Shown piece by piece: positions 11,901 through 26,133 of a stretch of DNA of 64,000 nt (positions are counted from its first letter, which is position 1; each line of letters opens with the position of its first letter). The translations under genes and the position numbers were made by a program. Location of the stretch: assembly GCA_050084515.1 (NCBI GenBank), contig CM114272.1, positions 40,796,001 to 40,860,000 of the forward strand. Direction: 5' to 3'. The DNA comes from Blasia pusilla. Its lineage: Eukaryota; Marchantiophyta; Marchantiopsida; Blasiales. The notes under the pieces were generated by a model. It worked only from the letters and a program-made list of their open reading frames with translations. It was not told the origin of the DNA and did no database searches.

Positions 11901-14900
11901 CGTCACTTTAGGTTGGATTGCAATTGGTGCTTGAGACCTGCAAACCTACTTCCTACTAAACCCTACCCCTCCCCAATCCACTTTCCTTATGGATAAAATA
12001 GTGGAAAATACTATTTGCAAAAGCTACATTTTCACATTTCTAGATAGATGTTAATCAAGATGCTATGATGGGCATTGTCTGATTATCATACAATTTAGTT
12101 TACGTATATGCTCTATCTTCATAATTTCTCTGTATTGGAGATGGGAAATATTTTGTCCAAGTTTAAGAGATATTCCTTTCAATACGCTTTGCTCTTAACA
12201 TTGGATCAATTTTGTTTCCAAAGATGTCCATGAGCATGGGGACAATGTGGTTGGAGAAACTGTTCTGCCTTTTCTGTGAAAGTCCTCTCATATGGAGACT
12301 CTATCCCCAAAGGGGGAACTATTTATGAGTTTATGGTATTCGACACAAATTACCTCGTCCTCCAATTTCAACTCAAGCTAACATACAATTGAATTCATCT
12401 CCTTTTTTGTAGATGACATGCCAACAATCGCATCTCCATTAAGACAAACGTAAGAGCAATTGGAAATTGCTTTTGGACTTGTCATACCTCAAAATAAAAT
12501 TAAATACTCATTATTTTCAATTCATATTTGTTTAAAGGGGAAAATCTCTCTATATTGCTTTTCCATTATGGTTTTCCTTTAAATAGAAGAAAGTTGGATA
12601 TGCCAAAGAAGTTATTAATGTTTCAAATGATGTGAAGCAACATTACTTCATCCTTTTCTCTATTTAAACAACCGCAACACTTCTTCATTATTTCCGAGAA
12701 ACATGATCCCTTACACTCTATTCCTAAGAAGGAGGTGAATTTTTGGTATAAGTTGATTTTCTCACAAGTTAAAACCTATAATTTCAAGGATTTTTCGTCA
12801 CTCCCACCTAGTTTATATCACATCACAACCACTAAAGGTCTTCTACTATGTTAGTGACACCAATGGGTTCCTCGGGATCTATGGGAATTACTCTTTGCAA
12901 CCCAAAGAACAATCTTTCTCAGCGGTTCTAGCTTCCTTGTACTATGAAGGTCTTTCACAACACCAAAGTTGAAATCCCTCCCGAGGTCTTTGCTTCACGA
13001 ACTATTCTTCAAATACCTACTAGCACATAAAAAATATTTTTCCTTTGATCAAGTCCTAGCTTACCATTGGCAATACCATGGCAATCTTTTGTCAAACTCA
13101 CCCACGCATGAAACGCAAACATGGTGTTAGGAAGGTTTTTGGCAAGAAGTGACGCCTCTTTTAAGTACAAAATTCTTCTTGAGAAAGTTTTCTCAAGAAT
13201 TTGTAAAAGTGATCTTGCTTGCATATTCTTTTTTGAAGAAAAAGATGATCTCCTCATGGGTCCCTAGTCCCCCTTATTACTCACAATCTTCCTCTTCAAC
13301 AAATAGACACACCTCTTCACTTCTCATGATTTCTAAATTTCGTTCATAACTTTGAGAGTTTTCAGCCACCCATCCTATAGAAGGTTTGGCCAACTATTAT
13401 TTCACAACCTTATATATTCTTTGCTTCTAATTATACATTATGTTGTCATATTTTATTTTTCCAAATGAATCACTTTCTATACTAGAATTGCTTACTCAAA
13501 TTCCATATTATTCCTAGCTTGTTTAGCCCTCTTCACTAACATTCTAAGTGTCTCTACTCTATCTATTATCATTTCATAGCTCTCCAATACTATACCACAA
13601 TCTTCCACTGCATGTGCGTTGAGATCCACCATCACTCCTCCCCAATTGTGTCGAAGCTCAGTAAGATCCATCTTCATCTTCCACTAGTGGGTTCTTCTTG
13701 GATAACCTACCCCAAAAACACCAACGTTGATATTAAAACTTCATTTGGTTTGTCTTGCTCCAAAATCTCTGCATCCACATCTTCTTCAAGGTCCTGAGTC
13801 ACCCTTTGCTCCCTCTTGCTCAAATAGCTCTTCACCACTATTGTACGAACAAGGTCTTTTTGTACTTCTTCTTGCTCTTCTTCTTCAACACCTATTATAA
13901 GAATATATACTACATTGTTCAAATGCAATTGCAACCCTTCCTTCAAACCCTAGTTCTTTGTCAACCATAAGTGTACTAGGTGAGTTCCCGCATAGGTCAT
14001 TGCAACATTCTTCTCGACAAAATGAATGATTTGTTGTTACACTAACCCCTTGATATGCCTGCATGGAAATAGACTTGTCCGTCCTATGTCTAGACATGTC
14101 CACGGACATGCCCAAAGCGTCCCCGCACGATTTTTTTTTACCCACGTTGCCTACACGAGCTCAAAATGTGGATTAAGGTAGGCAAAAAAGGATTGAATGG
14201 GTGTGTGGGCTACGAACCCTTACTTGGCTTGCGTTGAGCCCACCCATTGTCCGCGCACATTCCTCACTCACTCCAATAGAGTCTTCAATCCTACATTGAG
14301 TGATGGTGTAATCTCTGCCTACAAAAAGCTTTTGCTTGTATGGGGTATAGATTCTCTTTTGAATCTATCCCTCTCGGATTCTTGGAACCTCAAGTTGGAC
14401 AAAATAGACTCATCTTATGTTGGAAATATTGCATATGAGCTCCCTTGCCCCCTTCATGGAATGCCTTTAAAATAAATATGAGGCACTCTAATCAAAATGG
14501 ATAGAAAAGCATATTATCACCAATGGACAAGATTGCATTGCATGAGTGCTAATATTCCAAAGGGTCCTTGGAATTTTTCTATTCACCAATGCGTTGGGTC
14601 TCTAGAGTGTCGATTTGATAGGTGTCCTTTCTTAGAGCATAACAAAACAAGAAACAGTTTGATGTTTCCTCCAAACCCCTTGTGCTTATTGATCATAATG
14701 AAGTTCCTTCCAATGGGAACAAATGCGCTCGCGGTCAAACTCTAGCTCACTAAGTGAGTGAGTGAGTGAGTGAGTGAGTGAGTGAATGTTCATATAGGAT
14801 GCATTTTTTGGTCACCCAATTTTTTTGATCTTGTTTTTATGTCCACAAAGGTTTTCACATCCACGATTTCATTGAGATGACACTTCATCATCTTCGGGAT

Positions 14901-15985
14901 GATGTTGCAAGGAGTATTGCATGTATGTATACAAGTGGTCCCTGTGATCAAAGCCAAAAGTTATCAAATTGGTAATTGCTAATTTTATCCCCTCTCAACT
15001 GCTAGGATTTTGGGGGGAGAAAGAGTTGTGGATAATCGAAGAGAAAAACCTATTGGGAAACTTGGCATTCTTGGCTAATCTAGAGAATTTTGGTAACTTT
15101 CTTAGAAAAATCAAGAAGCTACAAAAAATAACCAAGGAAATGAATGCTACATTGCTATTGCTTGCATCAAGATAAACTCCCGATATCCATACATCCAACG
15201 TTGGCAATTCATGGGCCAAGAAAGGAAACGGTCCAAGCACTTGTATTCAAAATATCCATGATTAGTCCATCAAGTGGGTTAGATCTTTTGGATAGAATGT
15301 GACCTAATGAGGTTTTCCATTCAAGTTGGGTGCATGAGCTTTGATGTTTGTCATAGGCTTGTCAACATATGGCATACAATGGGTGTGCATATTTATGATC
15401 ATGTCAAAAAGGGTATAAAAATAATCTGAAATTTGGGTAGAGGATGTTGTGAGTACAAGAATCTATTGGGAGCAGATGTTGGAAGTAATGCAGTGCTTGG
15501 ATGGATAGTTGTTTGAGAAGTGTTTTGGGATGGAGCCATCCAAAAGGTCAGATACATTCCATTGAAACTAGTTGGTGAGAAGGAATGTAAAATATTTCAG
15601 AAAAGATAGAAGACAAGGTGAACACGAACATATGTTGGAAAAATATCATAACAACTCCACCGTAATAGACGCAATGAAAGTTCAAGACGAATTACGTGTA
15701 TGGTGGTAGTGGGGTATTTTTTTTGGAAAGTATAATGAGTTGTGTTCTTGGCTGAGTTGGTGGACCATAAGGATGAGACAATCGGGAAACTTCATGCTTA
15801 CCGTGCGTGCTCTCTAATGTTATTTTTAAAGTTGCATGTGGGCTCTAAGATTTGCATCAGAGGACTTATCTCTCCCTTAAGGAGCGATAACCCTTGTAGT
15901 CCTTACGCTAACCTCCACCAATCCCCATAAGTTGTTAACATGTGATCCGTTGTAATACGACAAATCTTCTTGAGCAGGCTCAAGG
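11901..15985. mobile_element. Unclassified element interior with decayed minus-strand ORFs
   Basis: The stretch lies between two directly repeated LTR-like segments. Minus-strand ORFs occur at 13,009-13,257, 13,492-13,677 and 13,707-13,946. The last has an acidic coiled-coil-like run (VEEEEQEEVQKD and LEEDVDAEILEQDKP). None carries a motif I can name. Plus-strand ORFs at 14,197-14,745 are likewise unrecognised. It may be the body of a degraded LTR element, but I cannot prove this from motifs. Confidence 0.35.
14753..14785. repeat. (AGTG)n microsatellite
   Basis: About eight tandem AGTG tetramers. Confidence 0.95.
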
Positions 15986-15989
15986 GAAT

Positions 15990-16725
<736 letters not shown>

Positions 16726-16799
16726 TTGATCAAGGAAACCCATCTTCCAATAGGTTGCACTTGTGAAGAAAATTAAAACTTAGCAACTGATAACCATAA

Positions 16800-17110
16800 T
16801 ACATGTTTGGTTATGTTTCAAGTTTGAGTCAAGGCATTATAACATCACTTAGGACAAGTCTTGAGGGATTAACACAAGCAACTTGGGGAGATTAGTCAAG
16901 GATTTTGGAAGAAGTCTCATAGGAAGATGGTATGTACTTGGGGAGATATGAATCGATTAGTGCTTGGTGGCTTCTTGGCTACTTACAAAACGTGCAACCG
17001 ATTCAGTCTCGAAGACTCAACCCAAGATTTCCACTTGCAAAGCTTAAGGTTGGAAAATCGGTTGGGAGTGCTGCAAGGTGAAGCAAGGAAAAGTAGAGGT
17101 TTAACTTTGT
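16800..17110 (+). repeat. LTR-like repeat (family S), right copy
   Basis: Direct repeat of 11,590-11,890, sharing the acttggggagat blocks, the ggcttctcgactac-like block and the cttgcaaag block at the end. It is a candidate partner LTR. Confidence 0.6.
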
Positions 17111-17139
17111 GAAAAAAGTCCACATCCCTTACTTTTCAC

Positions 17140-17515
17140 TGACTTAACCTTGGATCATATGGCAAGACATGAGTGTTATAGTTTTCTGGATATTCTTTCA
17201 AGGTACAATCAAGTGTCCATCAGGGAAGAGGATCTGAGCGAGGCCAAATCCATCATAGATTGGGATACAAACACATATAAGATCATGCCTTTTGGATATG
17301 TAAAGTGAAAGCTATATTCTAGAGGTTGATGACCATATTTTTCAAGGATTTCCTTTCAAAATTCATGGAGATATTTATTGATGACTTATGCATTGTAAAT
17401 GAACTTCAAAGATTTCATGATATCAATTTTTTAAGAGATAAAACTATTCTTACATCAATAAATATACATTTTGATGATATAAAAACGGAAGTCGTGTCTC
17501 GATTTTCTTGAGAGG
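17140..17515 (+). pseudogene. Ty3/gypsy reverse transcriptase fragment
   Basis: Two frames carry RT palm motifs. 17,165-17,310 reads as SFLDILSRYNQVSI followed by YKIMPFGYVK, equal to the LDxxSGYHQ and MPFGL motifs of Ty3 RTs. 17,326-17,511 reads MTIFFKDFLSKFMEIFIDDL, which contains a shortened catalytic box (FIDD). A stop and frameshift separate them. It polymerised DNA from an RNA template in the parent element. It differs from the copy A/B family and is typical of ordinary plant Ty3/gypsy elements. Only the palm is left. Confidence 0.75.
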
Positions 17516-19454
17516 TAATAAGCTGTACTCCTAGTATTCTTACTCTTAATTATAATGACTTGATTTAGTCTAATTCATCAAATTTAGAAAAAAAAATTGG
17601 GAAAATGTTTTCCAACAAAGGTATGTTATGTACAAGAGCATATTTATCTTAGTGTTATTTTTGTTCCAAATTAAGGAACGAGTCATATCTATGAAATAAA
17701 GTTCTTGAATACATGCTTACTTTCAAGATTGCCTCCACATCGTTTGTGTGTTAACGTTGGTGTACGAATTATGCTTTTGTGGAACATGAATGGTTTAAAA
17801 GGATAAGCAAATGACTATTTTATATATTGAATATATTTATGAATGCATTAATTTAGGGTTTGATCGAGAGTATGAGCATATCGATTCTAATGATGACGGT
17901 GGTGAGATTGGAGATCTTATGATTGTCAATCTTCCTCCTTGTCATGATTCAAGTTTGGAATGAAGCTACGAGTGTAGTTAGTCAAGAGAATATGTATTGA
18001 TGGCATAAATATTCATATTAAAAAAATGGACAATATAGTATACTCTCTACAAAACATGAAAACCCCCTTTACTATCATATTTTTTATGTGATTGAAATAT
18101 GTGAAGTTATTTAAATAATATGACTTGTGATGGATTGTGTAGATGGTATCGGAGAAGCATATGAGCTACCAAATATTTCATGAATGATAAGGCAAGGTAA
18201 TTATGGTGAGGCATATGTTCCTCTTGTTAAAGAAGCACTAGAGCCTCTGCCTAAAGTCCTAAAAGAATTGAAGTTGTATAAGTATTGAGAGATGGCAATG
18301 CTCCAATACTTGTTTTTTATGAGGAAGTAGAAAATAAGTACATGATAATATTGACCGAGGATGTAAGGCAGATTTTGGATAAGAGTGTATCTAGATCTTA
18401 GCACAACTTTACTAGTGCCTATATATTAATCATTGTATTGATGTTGAAGTACCCCATGGTGAGGAGAAACAAGGAGATACATATTCAACAAATAATTGTG
18501 TACCATCCTATAAGCCTATATCTTCTATCCATTAAATTTTGCTTGACACATTAGGTCCTGGATCTTGAGTTCTTAATGGTGATTATATTGATGACTTAAG
18601 TGAAATAAGTACCATTGAGTCTCACTTGATATTTGATTAATTATCTTTTCGAAGTGTCAAATATGAAAAAACTATCTACTTTTGGAATGATATCAATGTA
18701 ATGGCAAAGTTCATAAGATTTATGATTTGAAAAATATTTATTTGTACTTGTTTATGCTTATTCAAATTTTATTTGTTATCTTGGTTAGAAATATTTATCA
18801 TATGATGGATAAAGATTGACTATCACAGAAAATTGGAAAAAGATCTCTCATCGACATCACTAACTTAGAGGGAAATACATATCTTGCCTCTAAGAAGGCA
18901 AAAAAGGCAAAGTATCAAATGAACAGATGAGCACTTCAAGATGTGAACTTCTAAAACTACATCTTCTACAATTTAAGAATGCCTAACACTATTGTAATTC
19001 AAAGAGATTTCAAAATTTCAAGGCATATCATGGTTGAAAAAAAACATCTGTAATTTTTCTGTTTTCTAACTTATATCATAGACTTTCAAACCCATTGAAC
19101 CCACTACGGTTGTATCAAATATTCAAAGTTGCAAGAGGTGGAGGATAGAGTAAAAAAGATACGAAAATTTGGATATGAGGTATTATTTTAATTTTAATTC
19201 ATTTTTGTTATTACTTCCAATTTTAAATCATTGTAAATAATCTTGGCTTATGGGAATCTTCTTTTCTTTCTTTTTGCTTTGCAAGCCAGTGAAGAATATA
19301 TTTGATGCGGTTCTTTATTCTAATATTTTCATTGTATCGTCTCCCATGTATGTTAAACTCTATAACACTCATACTTATTGTTTCCATAAGTCTTTGTGTA
19401 TTAACCTATTATGATGTGTATTAATTCGATTCTTTGCAGTCTTCCACTTCCTTC
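17516..19454. other. AT-rich region, no recognisable gene
   Basis: Short frame remnants at 17,860-17,960 and 18,130-18,420 have some coding look (for example AYVPLVKEALEPLPKVL on the plus strand) but are full of stops and match nothing I know. The rest is AT-rich non-coding sequence. Confidence 0.4.
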
Positions 19455-20168
19455 ATACTACTGTGCGCATACATATTGCTACACAACAAACATCATTATC
19501 ACTAAGTATAAATACAAACACACAAGATAAAATACCCACTTGTGGCAGATGAATATCGAGATGATCGTGTGCCAAAATATTTCCGATAAAATCATAAGCA
19601 CTCAAATCTCTTTCATGTCAAACCAAACCCATTCTCCTAATGAGAGGCTTGGGTTACTCACAAAGCAAGGAGGATCAAAGCTCTGCCACCTAACGCTAAG
19701 AGGTTCAACAAAGAGTGAATGGGCTCCAAAGTTTTTTCTCTTTGGGTATATCCCCTTTCCTCTTCGAAGTTGTCTCCATGCTAACCTATGCTCACATCTC
19801 ACCTCCTTGGCTCTTAACATGCTATAGGGGATCAAGGTCTTCTTCCCAAAGTATAGAGTTAACTATACTCTCAATAGAAACTTACTTGAAATAGCAAGTT
19901 TATTGATATAGCTCCAAATGAGCCAAAACAAAGAGAAAACGTGCTCTCTCCAAGTTACATAGAGCCTCAAGAGGTCATCCTTGAACTCTCGAGGTTTCCC
20001 TCCAATCTCCTTAAAGGTGCTCTACCAAAAGTTGTCGCTTTATCCTAAAATACGTGATAATTATTGTGTGCATACACAAGGTTGGCATCGAATACAAACA
20101 TAAACACACAAGATACCACACTCACTCATGGCATCTTAACATTGAGACAATCATATACCAAAATATCT
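19455..20168 (-). repeat. LTR copy L2 of the methyltransferase-element family, inverted
   Basis: The reverse complement matches L4 (35,699-36,470). On the minus strand it runs: terminal 130-base repeat, core with the ggctcatttggagc and cctctcattaggagaatggg blocks, then a second 130-base repeat. It is about 700 bases long and more diverged than L3 and L4. Confidence 0.8.
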
Positions 20169-20275
20169 CCAATGGCCCCACTAGATGGTGGTTAGGTCCC
20201 TCTAACTCTAGATAGCCATATATATCTCTACCTACCATGACAAACATCTCTAGGATGCTAAGAGCAAAAATTCTG
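20169..20275 (-). pseudogene. 3' untranslated flank of a third methyltransferase-family element
   Basis: The reverse complement matches 35,590-35,698, the stretch between the PHD stop and the 3' LTR in copy B, including the agttagagggacctaacca block and the purine-rich tract before the LTR. L2 is therefore a 3' LTR, left from a third member of the family whose coding part is gone. Confidence 0.75.
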
Positions 20276-20394
20276 GGTGCTCATGTGGCCCGATCGTTGG
20301 TCGCCTTTTTGTCATCCATGTCAACAATGCAAGTCTAGATCTATGACTTTCCAATATCTAATCTACGTAAATGTGGGACATCCATTCTTCCCAA

Positions 20395-22095
20395 GGAACC
20401 CTCATTCAAACTCTCGGCTCGCCAAACACATCTTGGAGCTTGGATTAGAGTTTCACGTGTCTTATGTCTAGAGCCGGTTGAGACTCCTTGTTTGGCTTCT
20501 GATGGTTGTTTTGTTGCACTTTGCATTTCGTGACTAGTCTTGTGGCGTCTCTGATCCCCCATCTTGACTTATCATGTGTTCCTTGCTTCTCACCATTAAC
20601 TAGGGGCTAGGAAATGTGAAAGTTTTTGTTAGGTGAAAGGAATCGTGTTACCTTAACATGATTTGCTACTAGAATTGGAATCTAAGTGCCATATGCTTAG
20701 GATGACATGATATGCCATGATAAATTAGATCAGCATAGGCTTGGGTGTCTTGTGAAGGAAAAATACATAATCCAAGGCATTGATGAATTCAACCCAAGGA
20801 TTAACTATAGTGTCTTTAAGGGAGCCCACCTCAAGTTGACGAAGACGTCGACTTAACTAAGCGGGGGAGCGTCACAAATAGCCAAGTCTATGGCACTTAT
20901 GCTAGCGGGGACTCAAGAATTGAGTCATGATTGTAGATACAAGGAAGAAAGATCTTGGTGTGACCCACCACAGTTAGAACCTAGACTAGCTAGAGCGAGA
21001 CTATGAAAGGCGTAGAATGGGTCGGAGGACTAACGCTACACAATACTTGTCTTATGACTAGCCTTAGGCAGGAAAGGGATGGAGGACTAATGGTAAACCA
21101 TACGCGTATATTTCTTATGAATATCCCAAAGTTTTTTTTCTATATTAAAGCATGTTGGTTAATTCCTCAAGGTGCGCCCCTTAGCTCAAACCTGAAACAT
21201 GACCAAACACGTATCATAATTAGTTCTTGGTCAAAGAACTTGAGAGGGTAGGGATGGAGAGTTTATCCCATAAAGCTTATTCTTAGGTTCTATAGGGAAA
21301 CCCCAAACTTTCTATTGTCTCCCTATGGCCCTTGGTTTTGGTCCTAAACCCAAGCGTAGTTTGCTACCCGCGAACTCGCCTTTGATTAGTTATCCGTCGA
21401 GATGGCTTGGCGGAAGCTTCTTGCAGATTATGAAAATCTCGGCTCCCCAAACACATCTTGGAGCTTAGATTAGAGTTTCATGTGTCTTATGTCTAGCTCC
21501 CTTTGAGACTCCTCCTTTGGCGTCTCATGGTTGTTTTGATGCACTTTGCATTTCGTGACTAGTCTCGTGGTGTCTCCCCCACCTTGACTAATCCTGTGTT
21601 CCTTGCTTCTCATCCTTGACTTGGGGCTTCAATCCAAGCTATCAAACCTTTCTTTCCTTTGTCCCAATGAGTTTCTACACCCCTTTCTTGCCTAAGGCTA
21701 GTCAAAAGACACGTATGCGTATTGTATAGTGTTAGTCCTCCGACCGATTGTGCTAGTCTTCTTCAAAGTACCATACTAGCTAGTCTAGGTTCTAACTCTA
21801 GTGGGTCACACCAATCATGACTCGCTTCTTGGGTCCCCACTACCATAAGTGCCACAGACTTAGCTATTCATGACGCTCCCCCACTTAGTTAAGTCGATGT
21901 CGTCATCAACTTGAGGTGGGCTTCCTTAAAGACACCATAGGTAATCCTTGGGTTGAATTCGTCAATGCCTTGGGTTATGGCCTTGTCCTTCACTGGACAC
22001 CCAAGCCTACGCCAATCTAATATATCAGAGCATCTCGTGTCACCCTAAGAATATGGCACTTAGATCCCAATTGTCGTAACAAATCGTGTTTAGGC
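20395..22095. repeat. Composite of direct (P) and inverted (Q) repeats plus a family S block
   Basis: P1 (20,400-20,620) and P2 (21,420-21,640) are direct repeats. Q1 (20,640-21,080) and Q2 (21,650-22,090) are inverted repeats. Between Q1 and P2 lies S (21,130-21,425), the reverse complement of 11,392-11,660. Part of Q also recurs at 54,505-54,725, beside a minus-strand Ty3 remnant, so Q is probably LTR sequence of that family. No coding sequence was found here. Confidence 0.65.
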
Positions 22096-22600
22096 AAACC
22101 ACCTAATCTTGTGATGCCACAACATATACAAGTCATGCTCCATTCACAAGTACCTGCATCCTAATGAAAAAAATTAAAAACATTGCTCATTCAAGATAAA
22201 TTTTGGACACTTTCTTGAATTATTGGAATTTCCAAGTTTTTGCATACCATTAATGTCATACTCTGAAGAAAAATATAACCAATGGATATTCTACAAACCA
22301 TGCCACTATGTAGAAGCTATGCTCCAAACTCTAGTTTTACCATCTATCTTCCGTGTAATTTCCTACTTCTAAATTTCTCTAGAAGCTACCCAACATCAGT
22401 AAGATAACTTTATGGTTCTCTTGTTCATCTTATATCTTGCCTTTAAACATCAAATTTCCGCTTGTAGCAATATCGTGCACGTTCTAACCATACAGAAGCC
22501 TCTCTGTAATCTTGCAATTGCTTTGCCAAAAGTCCTCCATTTTTGGCATGGAACTCTTTACTTAAGATGCTTTTGGTTCTTCAAACCAGGTTGGGGTTCT
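22096..22600. other. Non-coding spacer
   Basis: No motif recognised. It may include the far C-terminal part of the minus-strand Ty3 remnant that follows. Confidence 0.4.
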
Positions 22601-23780
22601 AGGATTTAATCCCACTACCAACAAAAATGACGTGTATCCTGTTTCCAAATGCATGGAGTTATTATGCTTAAACTCCACAATAGGTAAATATTTGCTTTGC
22701 CTAATTTGGTTGATCTATTGAAATGAAGTTTTGTAGATACTCCTAGACCACTAAGTTTACACATTCTGCTTGACCTGCCATGTTTGAATGATAACATGAA
22801 CTTAGGAGCAGATCCACTCCTAGTGTCTTAAACAAACATGTCTTAGAGAAAAGCTTGGTGTCTCGATTAGACATACTCACTTGGTAAACTCCAATATTTG
22901 GAAATATTTTCAAAGAAAAGATGAATTACTTCCAATGCCGTAACAATATTTTCAGTAGAAATAGAAACTCCTATCTTGGAAAATTGATCTACCACTAGCA
23001 TGATTGAATTAAATCCTTTCGATTCAATTGATACCACAATGAAATCCATAGAGACACTTTCCCTTAGACTATATAGAAGCGGAATAGGTTAAAGAAGCCC
23101 TTGCATCTTTCCATAGTCCATTTGGTTCTTTTGTCAAACCAAACATGATTGGACATACGTTATGGCATCCTTGTCTTGAGATGCGAAATAAGAATATTTT
23201 TTAAGAATCTCCAATGTTGCTACATGACATGGATGTCCCATCCAAGGTGCATATTGATGGACCTTGAGAACCTTGGTCCTTAAAATATCAAGAACATATA
23301 TCCTTTCCTACTTCCATTTTATAACATCATCCATAAGTATAGCATGCCTCACACTTGCCCCCTTATTCAACGCCTCAATTCATCCTTGGGAAATTTCATC
23401 ATGATGGTAATCCGCCTTTACCAAGTTTCTCCAAATGGTTTCTAATACCTAAGTTCCTCTTAAGTATTGCCTCGACTTACTTAAGGCATTGGCTACCTCG
23501 TTCTCTTTTCTTGGCTTATAAACAATTTCTATATCAGATCTCACTAGGTATTATTTCCAAGGGAGTTTTGGTGATAGCTTCCATTCACTTGCAAAATACT
23601 TGTAAGTAATGTTGTTGGTGTAAACCTTAAAGTGCGGACTATGTAACAAGTATACTTTCAACTTCTCGAGGCAATGAATCACCCGGTTCATCTTTGTCTC
23701 ATGAGTGGTCCAATTGTTCTCTAACTTGGTCGACTCATAAGAAATTGGTTGACCCACTTGGTTCACCACTTCCCTAATCG
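22600..23780 (-). pseudogene. Ty3/gypsy remnant: RNase H and integrase
   Basis: On the minus strand 23,769-23,551 reads as the RNase H region (PISYESTKLENNWTTHE, HCLEKLKVYLLHSPHF, YTNNI), matching the IAYESRKL, H-x3-WRHYLLG and TDH positions of Ty3 RNase H, with the expected Asp of TDH changed to Asn. 23,049-22,700 reads as integrase core (MDFIVVSIESKGFNSIMLVV and VDQFSK), followed past a stop by SNRDTKLFSKTCLFKTLGV, where the catalytic Asp of SDRD is Asn. Stops and frameshifts are frequent. It is inactive. Confidence 0.8.
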
Positions 23781-23891
23781 TAAGGTGGAGGCTTTGAAGG
23801 AAGGGTTGCTAAAAGCAAGAAACATGTGTGTTATGTTGTAGATGTATCCACATTTATCTTGTAGGGAGATTGAATATGGTGGGAGACGCCT

Positions 23892-24269
23892 TTGGAGGTG
23901 GAGAATAAACCTTGGTTGCGTGATTTCCAAGAGTTGAAAGATTTTGATCTTCATCTTGAAGTCGATTATGAAACAACTCTTATGGAGAATGAACAAGCTC
24001 TTTATCTTGACGGTATGAGGGAAAACATTTGGAATGATTATGTTCCAATAGTTCACTCGTCTATAGAGTCAATTTTGTGGAATGAACCAAATCCTCCCTT
24101 GGTTCTTCTAAGTAATGAAAATACTATAGATGGTTGTTTAGTTGATATTGACATAGTTGGACATGAGTTAAGACATATTACGAGTGAAGTTATGCACAAG
24201 AGTGTTGGACAAGAAAATCTTAGAAAGGTTGATCTTACTATTACATATGAGGGGAAAACTGTATATTAA
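23892..24269 (+). CDS. Unrecognised 125-aa ORF
   Basis: Starts with ATG and has no stop for 125 codons in an AT-rich area. The protein is acidic with an aromatic and Glu-rich first half (ENKPWLRDFQELKDFDLHLE) and a second half with alternating polar strands (DIDIVGHELRHIT, RKVDLTITYEGKTVY). The same frame continues beyond the TAA with readable sequence (LVSQLVGNPMLSKDRLLRV), so it is probably the start of a longer, now interrupted protein. I do not recognise the family. Its position among retroelements suggests it may belong to one. Not a shadow of another ORF that I can identify. Confidence 0.35.
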   Translation: MEVENKPWLRDFQELKDFDLHLEVDYETTLMENEQALYLDGMRENIWNDYVPIVHSSIESILWNEPNPPLVLLSNENTIDGCLVDIDIVGHELRHITSEVMHKSVGQENLRKVDLTITYEGKTVY

Positions 24270-26133
24270 TCAACATTAGTGAGCCAACTTGTTGGAAATC
24301 CTATGCTTTCAAAAGATAGACTATTAAGAGTGAGAAGTTTATTGACATTTAGTATTCCTTATTCTAGTTTGCAACCTTCACATGCACCAAGAGCATCATA
24401 TATATTATATAATGGCAGTACAAGTGGTATATTTGTTTAAAAAAGAAGCTTTGCAATCTTCTACATCAAGGGATACAACATCTAGACAAAGAGGGAAAAA
24501 GACTAGAGGAGTTCCTACAAGTAGCATGAAGGGACGATATACTTACAAAACTTAGATAAGTAAAGTGCAAAATTTTAGAAGAAAAATAGTAAAGAGCTAC
24601 ATAAAAATAAGGCATGAAATAAAATTAGATAATAGAGGCATGCTTGAACATGTTGGAGAATCTACAACGCGTGATGGTGGGCTAGAGTGTATGTTCAATT
24701 GGTTCACTCTTATGAATTAAAGCTCAGTTTGTATCACTTATGATAAAAATGATGTACAATAGATTGAATTATATATGATAATTATTTGTGTTAGAATGAA
24801 ATACAAGCAGGTAGTGAAAGATGTTAGGATATTAGATTCTCATGATAGAAAAGTTTTAGATAGATTTTTTTAAGATAAAATATATAGTCTTTGCTGTATT
24901 TATGAAATAAAGTAATTATATGAACTTTGTTGCAGATTTAATTAAAATTCTTTGTATTATGTCTTCATGTGTATTATGTGTACTATTTTTTCGATATATC
25001 CAATTGGCCCTTTAACTATGCCTTCTTTCTTACATAAATTGTATCTGGAAGCAAAAGAGGTCGTAATTTTTTGAAAAAAAAAATAGCGAGGGGTTTTAAA
25101 AATCCAGAATTGAGATAGCTCTAATATCAATGCCTCGATTAAAAAAAATTAAAATTAAAATTCTTTAAATATTTTCTTTTATAATTAACGAAACCCTTCC
25201 GATTGATTGAAAATAGTAGTAATGAATGATCCCTTTAAAGGCATATGGTTGCACTGATATATAAGACCCTTTGGATATATGTTTGCATCATATGATAAGA
25301 CCTCTTAGTTTGTAATCCATAAAGAAGTTGTTGATTATGAATTTCCACGAGGAATTGTTGTTGGGGTCTATTTTTTCTCTCTTCATGATCACCATTGATT
25401 AAGACAATCATTGCAAATTAAAAGAAAAGTTAGTTTGTTGATATTTGACAAATGTAAACTTGAGTTATACTCTAATTCCCATGCAACAATTGCTAATTTT
25501 GACCTATAATTCAACGACTTTGATTGTGTTAAATTTGGATCAGAATATAGCAAATGAAATTATTTTCATCCAAATTAAGCTTTATTTTTAAATAAAATGG
25601 CCTTGCAATTTTTGATGGTGTCAGCTTTGGAACTTGATATTAAAAAGCCATGAAAATTTCAAAATAGACAAAACATACAGGTTTTGATGGTAGCAGCCAA
25701 CCACGACCTTGCTAATCATACTCTACACCTCATGATTTTGGCCTTACAAGATCGTCTTGACCTCAAACAACATTTTGATCTCAATCTCCAATTGGATTCT
25801 TCCTCAACTCATCCATATTTCCTCTTCAAAAGTATTATTTGCTCTCCTTGGAAATATCCCACTTGTGAAAGGATTCTTTGCACCCTTCAATGTTGTAATA
25901 TCATGTATAGATTATCAACCTTGCAAAAATTATACTCACACACATACACAAAAGGAGGAGCTAACTTGTCTAAACAAGAAGAGTGAGAATGTGCACAAAG
26001 AGAATACGAGAGCCTTAATATATTTTTGTATATAGAGGTAGGGAGAATGAGTGCTTTGTCATAGAATCCACACAAATACTTCTCACCTTAAACTATAAGA
26101 TAACGAGAGCAAAAAATTTACATGAACATATAC
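24270..26133. other. AT-rich region, decayed ORF continuation then nothing recognisable
   Basis: 24,270-24,720 continues the frame of the preceding ORF with several stops. From there to 26,133 the sequence is AT-rich, with short ORFs at 25,684-26,035 that carry no motif. Confidence 0.45.
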
